DNA of 64,000 nucleotides, from contig CM059975.1 in the NCBI GenBank assembly GCA_030490835.1, forward strand, positions 6,537,579-6,601,578, written 5' to 3'. The notes under the pieces are model-generated. The model had not been told where the DNA came from, searched no databases, and saw nothing but the letters and a program-made list of their open reading frames with translations. Position numbers and translations under genes: made by a program. Position 1 is the first letter of the stretch, and each line of letters opens with the position of its first letter. Positions 33,701-51,500 of this stretch are shown in pieces. Source of the DNA: Annona cherimola. Its lineage: Eukaryota > Streptophyta > Magnoliopsida > Magnoliales > Annonaceae.

Positions 33701-36420
33701 AATAGTCAATCCAAAGTCTTCCACAATCCCTATGAGTCCTTTAGGATGTCAAGTGTATGAAAAAAAATGTAACAGGATGAGAAGATTAGACAACAACAGT
33801 TTATTATGCATTGGGAAATGAAAATTTATATTGAGAATAAAAATAATATTAAAATAGAAAAATTGAAGTTGTTATATAGTAGAAAATTAAAATTGTATTG
33901 AAAATGAGATTTTTAAAAAAATGAAAAATCTTATCTTATTCATATTTCGTTCTATTCTTTTATGTACTCTGAAATAAACCCTTGATAATTCTATTTCATA
34001 GACATTTGTAAGCTCCTAAATGTGTTGAAACTTAATTGCATTCTCAATTTGAATTTGCACATGTTATTTTAATCAATATAGATATTCTAGTGTAAGAATG
34101 GATTAGATTTTTATTGTTGCTTCCAAATTATTTTACTTGAGGGGATATCCAAGGTTTCCGATAAATACTACTAGGGTGTATCTTGTATTTTGTATAATAG
34201 TCAAACAAAAATATTCACATAAGATGTGCATCTATCGTGGAATTCGTATGTGGACACATGTATGTCAATGTTCATGAATTTAGCATCACAAAAAATAGAG
34301 TATGAAATTTCTAATGTAAGAATATAAGAGAGAGGCAGTTTGTTCTCTCTAGGAGAGAAATTGTAATTGTTTATTTATTCGATTAATAATTATTTTTCTA
34401 GTGGAGTAAGCATTTAGCCTAACTAGGTAAATTTTATGTGTTCTGTGTGCTTCCTAAATCTCAAGCTTAAGATATATAGAGAAGTAATTTCTGAAAGTCG
34501 AAGCATCCTAAATCTCAACCTTAAGACGTGGAAAAGTAATTTCCGGAAAGTGAAGCATTGGAGGGCATTTCAACAATTGAAAATGCATCAAAGAAGGAAT
34601 GTTTCATTATTTTATATTTTAAAAAATGCAAGCTTTATAGTCATTACTTCCGGTTTAAGCGCAGCAATTATGATTTATGCATGCATATTAGTCGAAGATG
34701 GTAACTGGTCTACCACATTTTCCAAAATTTGTAACCAAGAAGAATGTCATAAAGATGCAAATATCCTAATTATTAGCAATGTTCAAATGCGTACAAATAA
34801 GAACTCTGGTAAAGTATTCATAGGCGTAAAAATTTCCAGAATTTACACATCCATAATAGATAAAGCACTATCGATTAAACATTTAAGGTCTTAGATTTTA
34901 TAATGTTTGAATATTTGGAAAGGAGGAAAATAAAGGTAGAAAAAAGTGGAATATGAAAAGCAGATAAAAAATAATACTGGACAATACAATTTTATGCAAA
35001 GCAGATACTGTGGACGATAAGAGAATAAAAAGATACCGTTAGTAATTGTAAATGCTAATTATTGTTTCGCGATCGAGGAAAATGATTTGAGGTACAGATA
35101 GGAAATAATTATTGAAAATTGGAACAAAAATAAGGTAAAAATATAATTATTAGGTAACTGAGATTTTAAATTTTACTGCAAAGTATGAATGACTGAATTG
35201 TAGACTCCTCTTCGTTCAGCATCTAGTATTGCAATTTGGACCGAAATGAGCCCAACCCAAGGAGTATTCAAAGCCCGCCCAGATGGCTTTAATCCAAGGA
35301 ACCCGATTTACAAACCCAAGCCCGTTTTCATATCATACTTATTAACCTAATAATATTTTAATATCATTTCCATTTATGTTTCAATAGGTGTTTGTCACGT
35401 TGAAATTATGTGATGAACTTACGCTTATGTTTATATTTTTCACTTTTACATCATTATTTTTATTTCTTTATCTTTTTTGAAAAAAATAGATTTGCTTTCG
35501 GAAATATATTATGTTATTATATTTTTCTCAATTCAACTAGAAAATTTACACTAATCACTTTTAACTCAGAAAATTTGCTACCTTAAATTTCAATCGGAAA
35601 TAAATTTCTATGAATAAATTTAGAATTCAATTTTTACAAAAGTTAATGTTAGAATTTTAAATTTACAGATTCGGTTAAGGTCTAGATTAAGGTAAACTTG
35701 AGCTTAGACCGAAACAACTTATAGGACCAAAGTAAAGTAATGAGCTTCGGTTGATAATCAGGAGTGGTGGCATCAGCTCGTGTCATATAATTTGTAGTTC
35801 ATAGCACAGTCTTCGTTTTCGAGGTCTGATCTTATACAGTAGAGTGCATGCACATGCAGTTGGATGCATACTGCCGGAACTCTCGTTTTCTAACTAAAAT
35901 TCCTCATGTGGACGAGGAATTAAAACATCAAATTGACGGGACGTTGAGCCATCGAAGTCATAAAAATTTTGAATTATAAATTTTAGTGTAAAATTTTTTT
36001 AAATAAAAAAAAATAAAATAATATAAATAATAATAAGAAGAAGTAAAGAAAATTAAATTAAAATAGATAAATTAGTAGTAAAAGTAACAGAGTTTAAATG
36101 ATTAAAAAGTAAACTAATTGTATAGAAAAATATTAAGAAATAATTCAAAATGAAGTAATTGTGAAAATTGAAAAGATTTAAATTTAAAAAAAATTATTTG
36201 AAAAATTTTTAGGCAAACAACACACCATAGAAGAGGGAAAAAAAAGAAAAAGAAAAATCATCCACCTTCTCTTGAAAAAACTTTATAAGCCTGCGGAAAA
36301 GCCGTTCAGCAAAGGCCGTATCATGTGCTGCACAGATTTTTGTTCCGAGTCGGGAGAGAAATCTGATGTGGTGGAGAACTATAAACGTGAACTTCTGCGT
36401 CGTTGTATGGCATACCTTTA
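33701..36420. other. Intergenic DNA with LTR and MITE remnants
   Basis: Around 34318-34450 there is a fragment like the end of a Copia LTR (tttgttctctctaggagagaaattg, then gtggagtaagcatttagcctaactaggtaaa). After it, an open frame at 34436-34894 (152 aa, +) with one hydrophobic stretch (SFIVITSGLSAAIMIYACIL) matches no family recognised here; it is probably retroelement debris. At about 35960-36226 there is a worn MITE ending ggcaaacaacacacc. No host gene was seen. Confidence 0.4.
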
Positions 36421-36590
36421 GGATTTTTATTTTTATTTTTAAATTTTTTTACACGACAGTTAATCTAAATGTATTTAATATATGTATAATTTTTTATTAT
36501 TTTTGAAAAATTTTAGATTTTAAAAAATTCAAAAAAAATATCTAAAAATCTTTAAAAATGGTACAAATTTATACACATAGTACCTACGTA
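36420..36590. repeat. Hairpin-core repeat directly upstream of the U2-like sequence
   Basis: An inverted repeat of the shared hairpin family (taatctaaatgtatttaata, centre near 36525, ctaaaaatctttaaaaatgg). It lies where the upstream element and TATA box of a functional plant U2 gene would be. Confidence 0.5.
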
Positions 36591-36606
36591 CATTAAACCA
36601 GCATCT

Positions 36607-36790
36607 ATACCTTTCTGGGCCTTTTGGCTCAAATATCTGTTCTTATCAGTTTAATATTTAGTGCGTGCGCCATTGGTCCACATGATATTAAATTAATTTT
36701 TTGTGAGGATGGTTCGCTACAGTAGCTTACTGCTGGGGCAGTCAGAGCGTTGCCCTTGCCTTGCACTACAGCAGGGGCCTGGTGCACCCC
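36607..36790 (+). pseudogene. U2 snRNA-like sequence lacking the branch-site-pairing segment (probable pseudogene)
   Basis: The 184-base stretch follows plant U2 from its 5' end (atacctttctgggccttttggct) through atctgttcttatcagtttaatat, the Sm-site region taattttttg, and the 3' stem-loops to gggcctggtgcacccc. About a dozen bases are missing between ggct and atctg. In functional U2 that segment includes GUAGUA, which pairs with the intron branch point. Several stem substitutions are also present. The plant snRNA upstream element (RTCCCACATCG) was not found within about 100 bases upstream; a hairpin repeat lies there instead. A pseudogene is therefore more likely than an active gene. Confidence 0.85.
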
Positions 36791-37014
36791 AATCACGACT
36801 AATCAAAATGCTAGCTGTTATCTAGGTTTGGTTTTGTTTCGTTTTGTTTTTTTTTTAATAGTAACTAACGTATGGGGTAGTATAAAATGAAGACTAATTT
36901 AATGGTAAGCAAAGAGTTATAACGGGATACTTGAGCCCAGGTGGACCGTCGAAAATGGCAATCAAAATATCCGTGGGAAGAATTTTCAAGCAACTACGGA
37001 GCGGAGGAGCATAA

Positions 37015-43821
<6,807 letters not shown>

Positions 43822-45210
43822 TTGCTTGTTCATGCAATCACCATGCGTTCACACATCTAGTCTTTGACTTCCTAGCAAAGACTGGCCAAAGTGGTATGCC
43901 TTGGGTCATAGCGTTGTATCGTGTTAGTAGAAGTAGCTAATGCTTTGAAAATGACACGAGAAAGTGTCATTTAGATGAGTTAAATTACTGTGTAGTCTTC
44001 TTGTGCAGAATCGTCTGTTGATTTCAGCTCTGTAGCTTTACCCAAAGAGCGAGTCAGCATAATTTTAAACTGAAAGTCTACTTGATCTATGAGCGTTGTT
44101 TTCAAGTGTTTTTGGAGCTCGTAAATTAATGTGATCTAAAAATGCTTTCTTCATCTTTTATACTGAAATCAGTTATTGAGATGAGCGATCCCTGAATTTC
44201 CTTTTTTTTTTTTGAGTTGAATGCTAAGGTGGGAGTAATCTTTTCTATTGCTTTACTCATTTCGGCTCGCATGCAGCAAATATTTATTTCCTTGACTTCC
44301 ACACGGAAGTATTCCCATTCTTATCTGCTGCAACTAAGGGGCAACTTCAGTTACTGAAGTTGACCTGGGAATTTTTAATTTTTCATTTAAAAAGTAAGGA
44401 TGAGTCGGCTTGATATTTTAAGGTTCTAGCTACAATTATTCATGTGGTGTATAACGTATATAAAGTTATGTATATAATCTCTATTATAAATTTTGTAAGC
44501 AATTGCATTTCTCAAATTAAATTTTAATTAGAATAGTTACTTTGTAGAAATCCTTTGTAGTTTTTACTCCATATTTGAAGCCTTTACTTCCTTTTATTGT
44601 AGAAATATGTCATTGTATCATGATGGATCAGGGTTTTAAATTAATTTAGTTTATTCAGCGTCTTTAGTCGGTAAAAAGTAATAGAATAATAGATTTAGTG
44701 TAAAGAGAATAAAATTAAAAATAAATAGGGTAATTATATAGAAAAATGTGAAAAATAATTGAAATGTTGAGATAATAATAGAAAAAGTAAAGATGTTAGG
44801 TAGTTAAAACATCTTTTTATTGAATGCAAAATGGGCACTTAATCGTTTTCTTTCAACCAATATTACTTCCTGGATGTTTTTTTCATTAGAGGATTATTTA
44901 TCCTTTATTTTGTAAGACGGTTGTGGATTGTGAAATTTCAACCGGTGAATTGGAGGTTCTTTATTTTTTATTTCTCTTCTCACTTAAGATTTTAATTGTT
45001 TTTAATATTAATACCGTTAAATATTTCTATAAAATATGTTCCAATAAATCGATTAATATATCAAATTCATGAAATAAGTATGGAAGACGTTAACCCCAAT
45101 TGCCAACTTGATCCTAAGTTGTAGTTAATCTGAGTCGCCTCACCTCTACCGCACTACCCTACAAATATAAGTTGATCCAATTCGCATCATAATTGCAAAT
45201 AATGCAAATA
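43822..45210. other. 3' flank of MSI1 and AT-rich spacer
   Basis: Holds the MSI1 3' UTR, then AT-rich DNA. A partial MITE-family core occurs at about 44640-44830 (gagaataaaattaaaaataaatagg). No gene was recognised. Confidence 0.4.
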
Positions 45211-45490
45211 AGGTGTGTTTGGGAATGGATAAAACTTTTGATGAAAAGTTTTGGAGAGTAAAAGTTGTCAAATGATGTGATATAATAGGAGTAATGATGA
45301 AGAGTAAAGATGATAAAGTTAAAATAGATAGGTTAATTGTATGGGTAGTTGTATATAAATGATTGAAAAGTAGGGTAGTTGTATGGGAAAATGTGAAAAA
45401 ATAATTAAAAAATATGATAATTATGGAGAGTGAAAAGTTTTAGATTGAAAAGTTTTATGTTGACATTTTTTTCTTGTTGCCAAACACACT
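45211..45490. mobile_element. Reference copy of the AGGTGTGTTTGGG MITE family
   Basis: 280 bp with ends aggtgtgtttgggaatgg and ttgccaaacacact; ten outer bases (GTGTGTTTGG / CCAAACACAC) pair perfectly. The interior has aaacttttgatgaaaagttt, tgatgtgatataataggagtaatgatg, gataaagttaaaatagatag, gttgtatgggtagttg and gtgaaaaaataattaaaaa. These landmarks identify other copies in the window. Noncoding. Confidence 0.8.
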
Positions 45491-46570
45491 CATATTAAAT
45501 TTATCGAGATAAGTTGTAGGCATTAGAAGCTATACTTACCGGTCTATAAGAATTTGGTCTTCCCAAATAATTCTCAAGATGTTGTGGGATCTTAATTTAT
45601 TTAAAGACACATTGGAAATTGCATAATTATCGTGTTATATTTCAATGGTATGACCCCAGTGTTCTGCTCCGCCTTGATGAGGATCTTAAATACACTGCAC
45701 ATATAATCTTTACAATTTTTTGTTTGATAAGAAACCCACTTAAATCAAAGACGCGCCCATTGTTCAAGGTATGCGTAAAATCAATGTAAGGAAAATGTTT
45801 AATTTCTTTCTTAATTTAACATCTAAATCATCTAAAACATTCTTTTCGTATGCATGAATAATTTTATAATTTTTTTTAATATTTTAATGCATATGTGGAT
45901 GAATTTTATATATTTTTAGGGACCCAACAACAAGTTGAAATTTAATTTAAACATTAACGTGCGGAGGTCTACTTGGGGCCACCTACCTTGGATGGTTATT
46001 GATTAGTATCTAACATAAGTGTGTTCTAGGGAAGGATGATGAGAATAGAACTTCTACTCAACTTCAAATTCTTACATGAATACTCTACGTATGCTCATGT
46101 CAGCTGCTTAGTCATCTAAGTGGCTACAATTCTTAGTGAAATTTTAGTTTCATCATAATTACACCGCAGTTGGTGTTACTTATTTAGCGATTTTAAGTTG
46201 TTGTACTTCAATGTTTGCTTCACCATTGAAGTTTAAGTGGTTATGAATACTTCAATGTTTGCTTTAGTAACGAAGTTGGATGAAAAAAAATTTCCTTTTT
46301 AATTTTTCATGCATTTGTGCACCAAAATAAGAATTTTTTACCATCCAAATTTTAGATTTTAGATTTTTATTTTTAAAATGCAATGTTTTTACTTTTAAAT
46401 TTCAAATAAAGTTAGTAAATAAAATAAATATATATAATAATAATAATAAGGGAAAAAAGATTGTATGTGTTCAATGCTCACAAAAGCATGCCTGACCCAA
46501 TGAGAGGGTTCCAATCTAGTGCACTGGATTCAAGTGTAAATTTTATTTTTTTTATAAATATTAATCTAAA

Positions 46571-46860
46571 GGTATGTTTGAGAACTTTTTGATGAAAAAT
46601 TTTTGGTTTAAAAATAGTTAAATTGATAGAAAATAATGTAATATGATAAAAGTAATGAGGAATTGAGGATGCGTAAAAAAATAAAGTTAAAATAAATAAG
46701 TTAGTTGTATAGGTAGTTGTGTAAAAATGATTAAAAAATAAGGTAGTTGTAAAGAAAAATGTAAAAAAATAATTTTAAAATATAAGAGTTATAAAGAGTG
46801 AAAAGTTTTAGATTAAATTTTATTATTTAACATCTTTTACACATTCTCAGACACACCTTT
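46571..46860. mobile_element. MITE of the AGGTGTGTTTGGG family nested in a hairpin repeat
   Basis: The left end aggtatgtttgagaac and the right end ttctcagacacacct pair at 13 of 15 outer positions, and the interior core is intact. It interrupts a hairpin-core repeat (ttataaatattaatctaa on the left, tttagattaataattttata near 46970-46990). Confidence 0.7.
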
Positions 46861-48584
46861 AGTATATTGAAGCTATATTACAAGTTTTATTATTTTTAGG
46901 TACATAATCTGAATTTAAATACATAAATATTTAGCCAATTTAAAAGATTGAAAGTAACTTAAAATAAATTTAGATTAATAATTTTATAAGAAAAGTAAAA
47001 AAAAATTAAAAAAAAGGGCATTATACTCGGCTGCATGGAAAGCCCATCCACTCGGCCGCAGTGTTCCGTAATAATATATTGCTTTATTTATTCATAAGTA
47101 ATAAAGCCACATTGCAGGCGCAACGCACGTGAATCGCTATCAGGATTCTATGGCTAGAAATATCAGCATGCCGCACGCCCCGCGTTGGCGAACAGAACGA
47201 ACGAAAGAAACAGGAGCCCGTTCCTCTGTTCGTAGCTGTTTTCCTTTTCCCCTCTCGCTTTTTCCGATTAACCTCGCGGAGGCTCTCGGACGACTTGTAA
47301 TTTTGTATTCTCTCCGACGGAATCGCGTCAACCGACCGTATTCCTTCCTGTATCTAGCGTTCGATTGATAGTTTTCTGTTTTAGATTCGCTGAAAATCTA
47401 GGTTGTGTTGTCTGTTAGATTTCTTATTTAATATGGATTTGGCTTGTTTCTTCTGCTTTCCTATTTAGATTTTTTTTTTTTTTTAGAAAAAAAGAATACG
47501 GATTTGGTTGGTTTCTTCTGCCCTCCGTATTTAAACTGAGTTGCTTGGGTCCTGAAAGTGAGACGGTTGACATTAACGTTGACGTTTATAATTCGGTCGT
47601 TTATAGTACATTTTAGGGGTGAGCTGTATTAATTAAGGTTTTTTTAAAATACATATTGCGGATCTGGCATTTAACGTATGTGATTCAAGGTCATTCTGCA
47701 ATTGGCTTGAATGATTTTTAGTATTTGAGTGGTTTCTTGTCTAGCGCGGTTTGATTGAGTGAATTAAAGTTTTGAAAGCAAGATGGTTTGGAAAATGGAA
47801 GAGAAAATATGTTGGTTTTGCATGAATTGACAGCAACAATTCGGTGAATGTATATACGGTTTATTGATTTTTAGTTGCTAATAGGTTTTTTGATCACGAG
47901 AGAATTTTCAAAATTTTAATTTCATTTAGAAACATGCAGTTTTTGATAGTTTAGATATTGACCGGTTGTATTGGTAAGACTTCTGAAAAGCTAGCTGTTA
48001 GGTTTAAATATATAGGATGCTCATGCAACATTTCTCTTTTGTTTTTCCCTAGCTGGTCTGAAGAATTTGCTGATATCAGTTTTGATTCCATTGATTTTGT
48101 TGTGGTTATTCCTGAACCGCTGAAGTTAATTTGTTTACAAGGTCTAGCCGAAGCAATAAGTGTCCAGATATTAGCAAAGAAATTTCTAATTTCCTTCTTT
48201 GTTTTAAGCATTTTGGCCTGATTTAAGTGGTAGATGTTGCTGATTGGAATTTTTTACATCAGGATAAAAATCTTATATCCTGGTCATTGGGAGATACTTC
48301 AAAAGTGGGAGGGAAGAAAGCTGCTGGTCCTATCAGGGCTGGCTTGACTAATTCCATCACGGCTCTAAGGAAAGAAAAGCGCTTAAACATAAGAAGGGGC
48401 AGAGAATGCTTGCAAGATCACCCTAAATTCTTGCTTGCATCCCCTTCTTTTCACGGTGGTCGGGGTGCCCTACCTTCTGCAGGTGGGCATCCAGCAGATC
48501 TGACTTTCCTTGCTGGTGGTGGTTGCTGAACGTCAATCCATACACTGGTGTTTTGATCATTGAAGTTTTAAAAAATATATAAGC
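46861..48584 (+). other. Spacer, promoter and probable 5' leader of the VTC2-like gene
   Basis: After AT-rich spacer, a more GC-rich patch at about 47110-47370 with pyrimidine-rich strings (ttttccttttcccctctcgc) looks like a 5' UTR exon. The following T-rich stretch would be a leader intron. Short open frames at 47951-48221 and 48227-48529 have no recognised domain. Leader structure is inferred. Confidence 0.3.
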
Positions 48585-51500
48585 ATGGTATCTGTCAAGC
48601 AGTTGGAAGATAACTATTATTTGCAGAAGCAAAACTCAAGTTCTGAGCTGTCGAAGTGCTCACAGTTGCCTCTAAATGGTATATTGGTCTTTCTTCTAAT
48701 TCTATCAGCATCATTTTGCTACTTATTATGTGTGAATTTCTATGTTGTCATGTTGATCACTTCATCTTTCTGATACAACGAAAGATAGATGTTTGAGGTG
48801 ATTTTTTATGGCATTTATGAATAATGATGCATTGTTCTCCAATGCCAAACGTTATGATTGATTGAATTTTCCATATGCAATTTTAGAAAGCTTATATCAC
48901 TTCTATTTTGTTGTATTGGTCATTGTGTTTTCCTTTCAAGATGCAAACTTCTATCTGGTCTACTGAAAATATTGAGGATAGTGGTTTAATTTCTTTTATA
49001 TAAATAACACTTATATTTGAAGAAAAGAGGTAAAAGGCTAGCAAAACATGCCAGGCAGTATATTTTATATAAACTCGTTTCTTTCTTTCTTTCTTTCTTT
49101 CTTTCTTTTTTGGTCGCCTAATGTGTCAGCTTTTGTTGGTCACCTCTCTTTGAAGAACTGTTGCAAATTTTAGAGCAAAGGTCACCTTTGCTTTAGGAAC
49201 TTGTTATTTTCTAGCAAAAAAATGCATATGATCTTTTGAGCATTTTCAAAATAAACAGCTACTCTAAAAAATAAACACCTCTAATCTCCAAATACTACCC
49301 AAAAGCTAGTGGTAAAGATCAAAAAAATTTCAGCACATAATGGACCTAAACTCAGCATGAATTGATTTTTTTTTTTTTTAAATGCATGGCATGATGATTA
49401 CCTTATTACCCTTGCTAGAGCAGTTTGATACTTTGATCCTGGATCATTACTGATTCTCGTAACATTGTTTGCATCAAAGTATCTTATATATATAGAGGAA
49501 TATTCAGGTGCAGCGGTGCTGCACCGGAAATTCCCGTGCAGCACTGCTGAAATGGGCCCCACATGATCATGAAATCATGATCTACTCCACCCATAGTATT
49601 TAGAATAATGTATTCTATTACCATACCAATTTTCATCTCAATCAGATACTTTAAAGTTGTTATTTACATCAAACTATTTTATTACGTTGGATTTGTACCA
49701 TTTTCAGATGGACCCATATACATATCTGATTGGGATGAAAATTGGTATGGTAATAGAATACATTATTCTAAATACAATGGGTGGAGTAGATCATGATTTT
49801 ATGATCATGTGGGGCCCATTTTTGGGCAATTGCACCGCTGTTCCGGTGCAGTGACGCTGCACCGGAACAGCTCTCATATATATATATGTTGTGTGTGTGT
49901 GTGTATGTATAGAGAGAGAGTCTTGCGCTGGAAAATGGGATCCACGTATGTTAAAATGTAATAAGATATTATACAATCATTTATCCATATAAAAAACATA
50001 CTTTAGATAGTTTCGATGCTGAAAATCACTTTAAACTTGATATTTACATTAAATTATTTTATTACATTAATTTTGTACCGTTTTAAGATAGAGCTCATAC
50101 ACATATTTGATTTGGATGAAAATTGGCATACTAATGAAGTGAATAATTCTAAATGCAATGGGTGAGGTAGATTTCCTATTTATGATCAAGTGGGCCCTAC
50201 AACATATGGATTGCGGTGTAGTCATACGTGTTGGATAATTTTCCATATATATATATATATATGAGAGTTGTTCCGGTGCAGCGTCACTGCACCGGAACAG
50301 CGGTACAGTGACCCAAAAATGGGCCCCACATGATCATGAAATCATGATCTACTCCACCCATTGTATTTAGAATAATGTATTCTATTATCATACCAATTTT
50401 CATCCCAATCAGATATGTATATGGGCCCCATCTGAAAATGGTACAAATCCAACGTAATAAAATAGTTTGATGTAAATAACAACTTTAAAGTATCTGATTG
50501 GGATGAAAATTGGTATGATAATAGAATACATTATTCTAAATACAATGGGTGGAGTAGATCATGATTTCATGATCATGTGGGGCCCATTTCAGCGATACTG
50601 CACAGGAATATATTCCTATATATATATATATACGAGTCATAATACTATATAATATATTGTATATTAGCTTATCATACAATCTTCAATTTTTACATTTTAT
50701 TTTTACATTTTTTAATTTTTCTTCATAAACATGTTTTCTTAAGTGTATTTATATGAATTAAATACACTTAAGAAAACATGTTTATGAAGAAAAATTTAAA
50801 AAAGTAAAAATAAAATGTAAAAATTGAATAGCATATGAATTAAATACACTTAAGAAAACATGTTTATGAAGAAAAATTTAAAAAAGTAAAAATAAAATGT
50901 AAAAATTGAATATTGTATGATAAGCTAATATACAATATATTATATAGTATCATGACTCATATATATGGAAAATTATCCAACACATTCGGATAGCACCGTA
51001 ATTATGGTATAGTCCATGACTGTGGGGCCCACTTGATCATGAATAAAAAAATCTACTTTACCCATTGTATTTAGAATTATTCATTTTATTAACATACCAA
51101 TTTTCATCCAAATCTAACATGTATATGTGCCGTATCTTAAAATGGTACAAAATCAACGTAATAAAATAGTTTAATGTAAATATCAAGTTTAAAGTAATAT
51201 TTTCAACATCTAAACCGTCTAAAGTATGCTTTTTCTAAGGATAAATGATCGTATAAAATATTATTACATTTTAATATGTGTGGGGCTCCAATCAAAAAAA
51301 AAAAGTGTGGGGCTCATTTTATAGCGGACTGCACCGTAATTATGATGCAATCCGTATACACATGATAGGTTCTCTCTCTCTCTGTGTATATATTTACTTT
51401 GTTCTGTGATGCTTTTATCTTATTCTTTAGGGGACCTCTCAGGCATTAAGATACCCATTTACCAATTGAGGGCTACAGCTGCCAAAAATACTGGTTCTGA

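Noticed and set aside
48227..48529. Possible extra coding exon upstream of the VTC2-like gene
   Set aside because: The peptide (GDTSKVGGKKAAGPIRAG and on) matches nothing in the family, and the ATG at 48585 gives a complete N-terminus.
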